Positions 6,616 to 6,988 of a stretch of 6,988 nucleotides of DNA are shown here, piece by piece. Under the pieces are notes generated by a model. The model had not been told where the DNA came from. It made no database searches and saw only the letters and a list, made by a program, of their open reading frames with translations. Each line of letters begins with the position of its first letter. The stretch's first letter is position 1. The stretch is from Sphingomonas sp. Its GTDB lineage: Bacteria > Pseudomonadota > Alphaproteobacteria > Sphingomonadales > Sphingomonadaceae. The position numbers and the translations under genes are program-made. The DNA lies in contig JAJNQF010000087.1 of assembly GCA_021154945.1 (NCBI GenBank), forward strand, positions 1 through 6,988, written 5' to 3'.

Positions 6616-6988
6616 CCGCCTGCCACAGGGCTTCCTTCTGATCGAGTGTCATGGCGGCGAAGGCGTCGCCGCCATCGGCCTCGATCGCCCGAAAGCGCGC
6701 ATCGAACTTGGCATTGCCCGCGCGTAACGCGGCTTCGGGATCGACACCGAGATGGCGGGCCCAGTTCGTCACCGCGAACAGCAGGTCGCCGATCTCTTCT
6801 GCCACGGTGTCCGAGCCGGCTTCGCGAACCTCTTCGATTTCCTCGAAAACCTTCGCAAGCGGCCCCGCGGCATCGGGCCAGTCGAACCCCACGCGCGCTG
6901 CACGCTTCTGCAGTTTCTCGGCACGCGACAACGCGGGCAGGCCGATCGCGACGCCGGCCAACGCGCTGGGATCGGACTTCTCTGCACG
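6596..6988 (-). CDS. mazG: MazG nucleoside triphosphate pyrophosphohydrolase, C-terminal part
   Basis: MazG hydrolyses nucleoside triphosphates to monophosphates and pyrophosphate; in E. coli it also affects ppGpp level and survival in starvation. The minus-strand frame is open to the right edge, so 130 C-terminal residues are visible of a family length near 260-270. The TTG complementary to 6959-6961 is internal: the sequence before it (RAEKSDPSAL) reads continuously into GVAIGLPALSRAEKLQKRAA, a typical MazG segment. The metal-binding motifs of the active C-terminal domain are intact: EEIEE at 49-53 and EEIGD at 64-68 of the visible part, followed by LLFAVTNWARHLGVDPEAAL. The gene converges on hflX, with its stop inside the last codons of hflX and no terminator between them. 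A mazG neighbour is common at the alphaproteobacterial hfq-hflX locus. Confidence 0.93.
   Translation of the reverse strand, partial: RAEKSDPSALAGVAIGLPALSRAEKLQKRAARVGFDWPDAAGPLAKVFEEIEEVREAGSDTVAEEIGDLLFAVTNWARHLGVDPEAALRAGNAKFDARFRAIEADGGDAFAAMTLDQKEALWQAVKRRGG

Overview
This window is a high-GC chromosomal segment whose gene content and order (ntrC - ntrY - ntrX - hfq - hflX, then mazG on the opposite strand) match the nitrogen-regulation locus of Alphaproteobacteria. The Hfq protein carries two complete Sm-like domains in one chain, which I know from the Sphingomonadales (Sphingomonas, Novosphingobium, Zymomonas). I therefore infer a sphingomonad host. There is no sign of mobile DNA, phage, CRISPR, tRNA or rRNA.

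Layout. Bases 2-958 are the 3' two thirds of ntrC, cut at the left edge inside the Walker A motif. A 52-base gap with a small repeat/dyad leads to ntrY (1011-3281), a membrane sensor kinase. Its regulator ntrX follows after 4 bases (3286-4662). A 142-base gene-free leader with three short inverted repeats and an A-rich Shine-Dalgarno region precedes the tandem-domain hfq (4805-5326, TTG start). hflX (5323-6615, also TTG start) overlaps the hfq stop codon in a TTGA. mazG (complement 6596-6988, running off the right edge) converges on hflX and overlaps its last 20 bases.

How the genes fit together. NtrC (partner of NtrB, presumably just left of the window) and NtrY/NtrX are two related two-component systems that respond to nitrogen status and, for NtrYX, probably redox or envelope cues. 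NtrC keeps the complete sigma-54 activation machinery. NtrX has lost the GAFTGA loop and two further mechanistic residues of the AAA+ domain, so it probably does not act as a classic sigma-54 activator. Hfq and HflX form a second, post-transcriptional module: an RNA chaperone and a ribosome-associated GTPase, translationally coupled. MazG is a nucleoside triphosphate pyrophosphohydrolase.

The most notable features are the fused double Hfq with an asymmetric second half and a very acidic tail, the degenerate NtrX AAA+ domain, the structured hfq leader with three ARN triplets at its ribosome binding site, and G-rich direct repeats at the 3' end of ntrY. The overall gene cluster is a known one, and I see no wholly new multi-gene system here.
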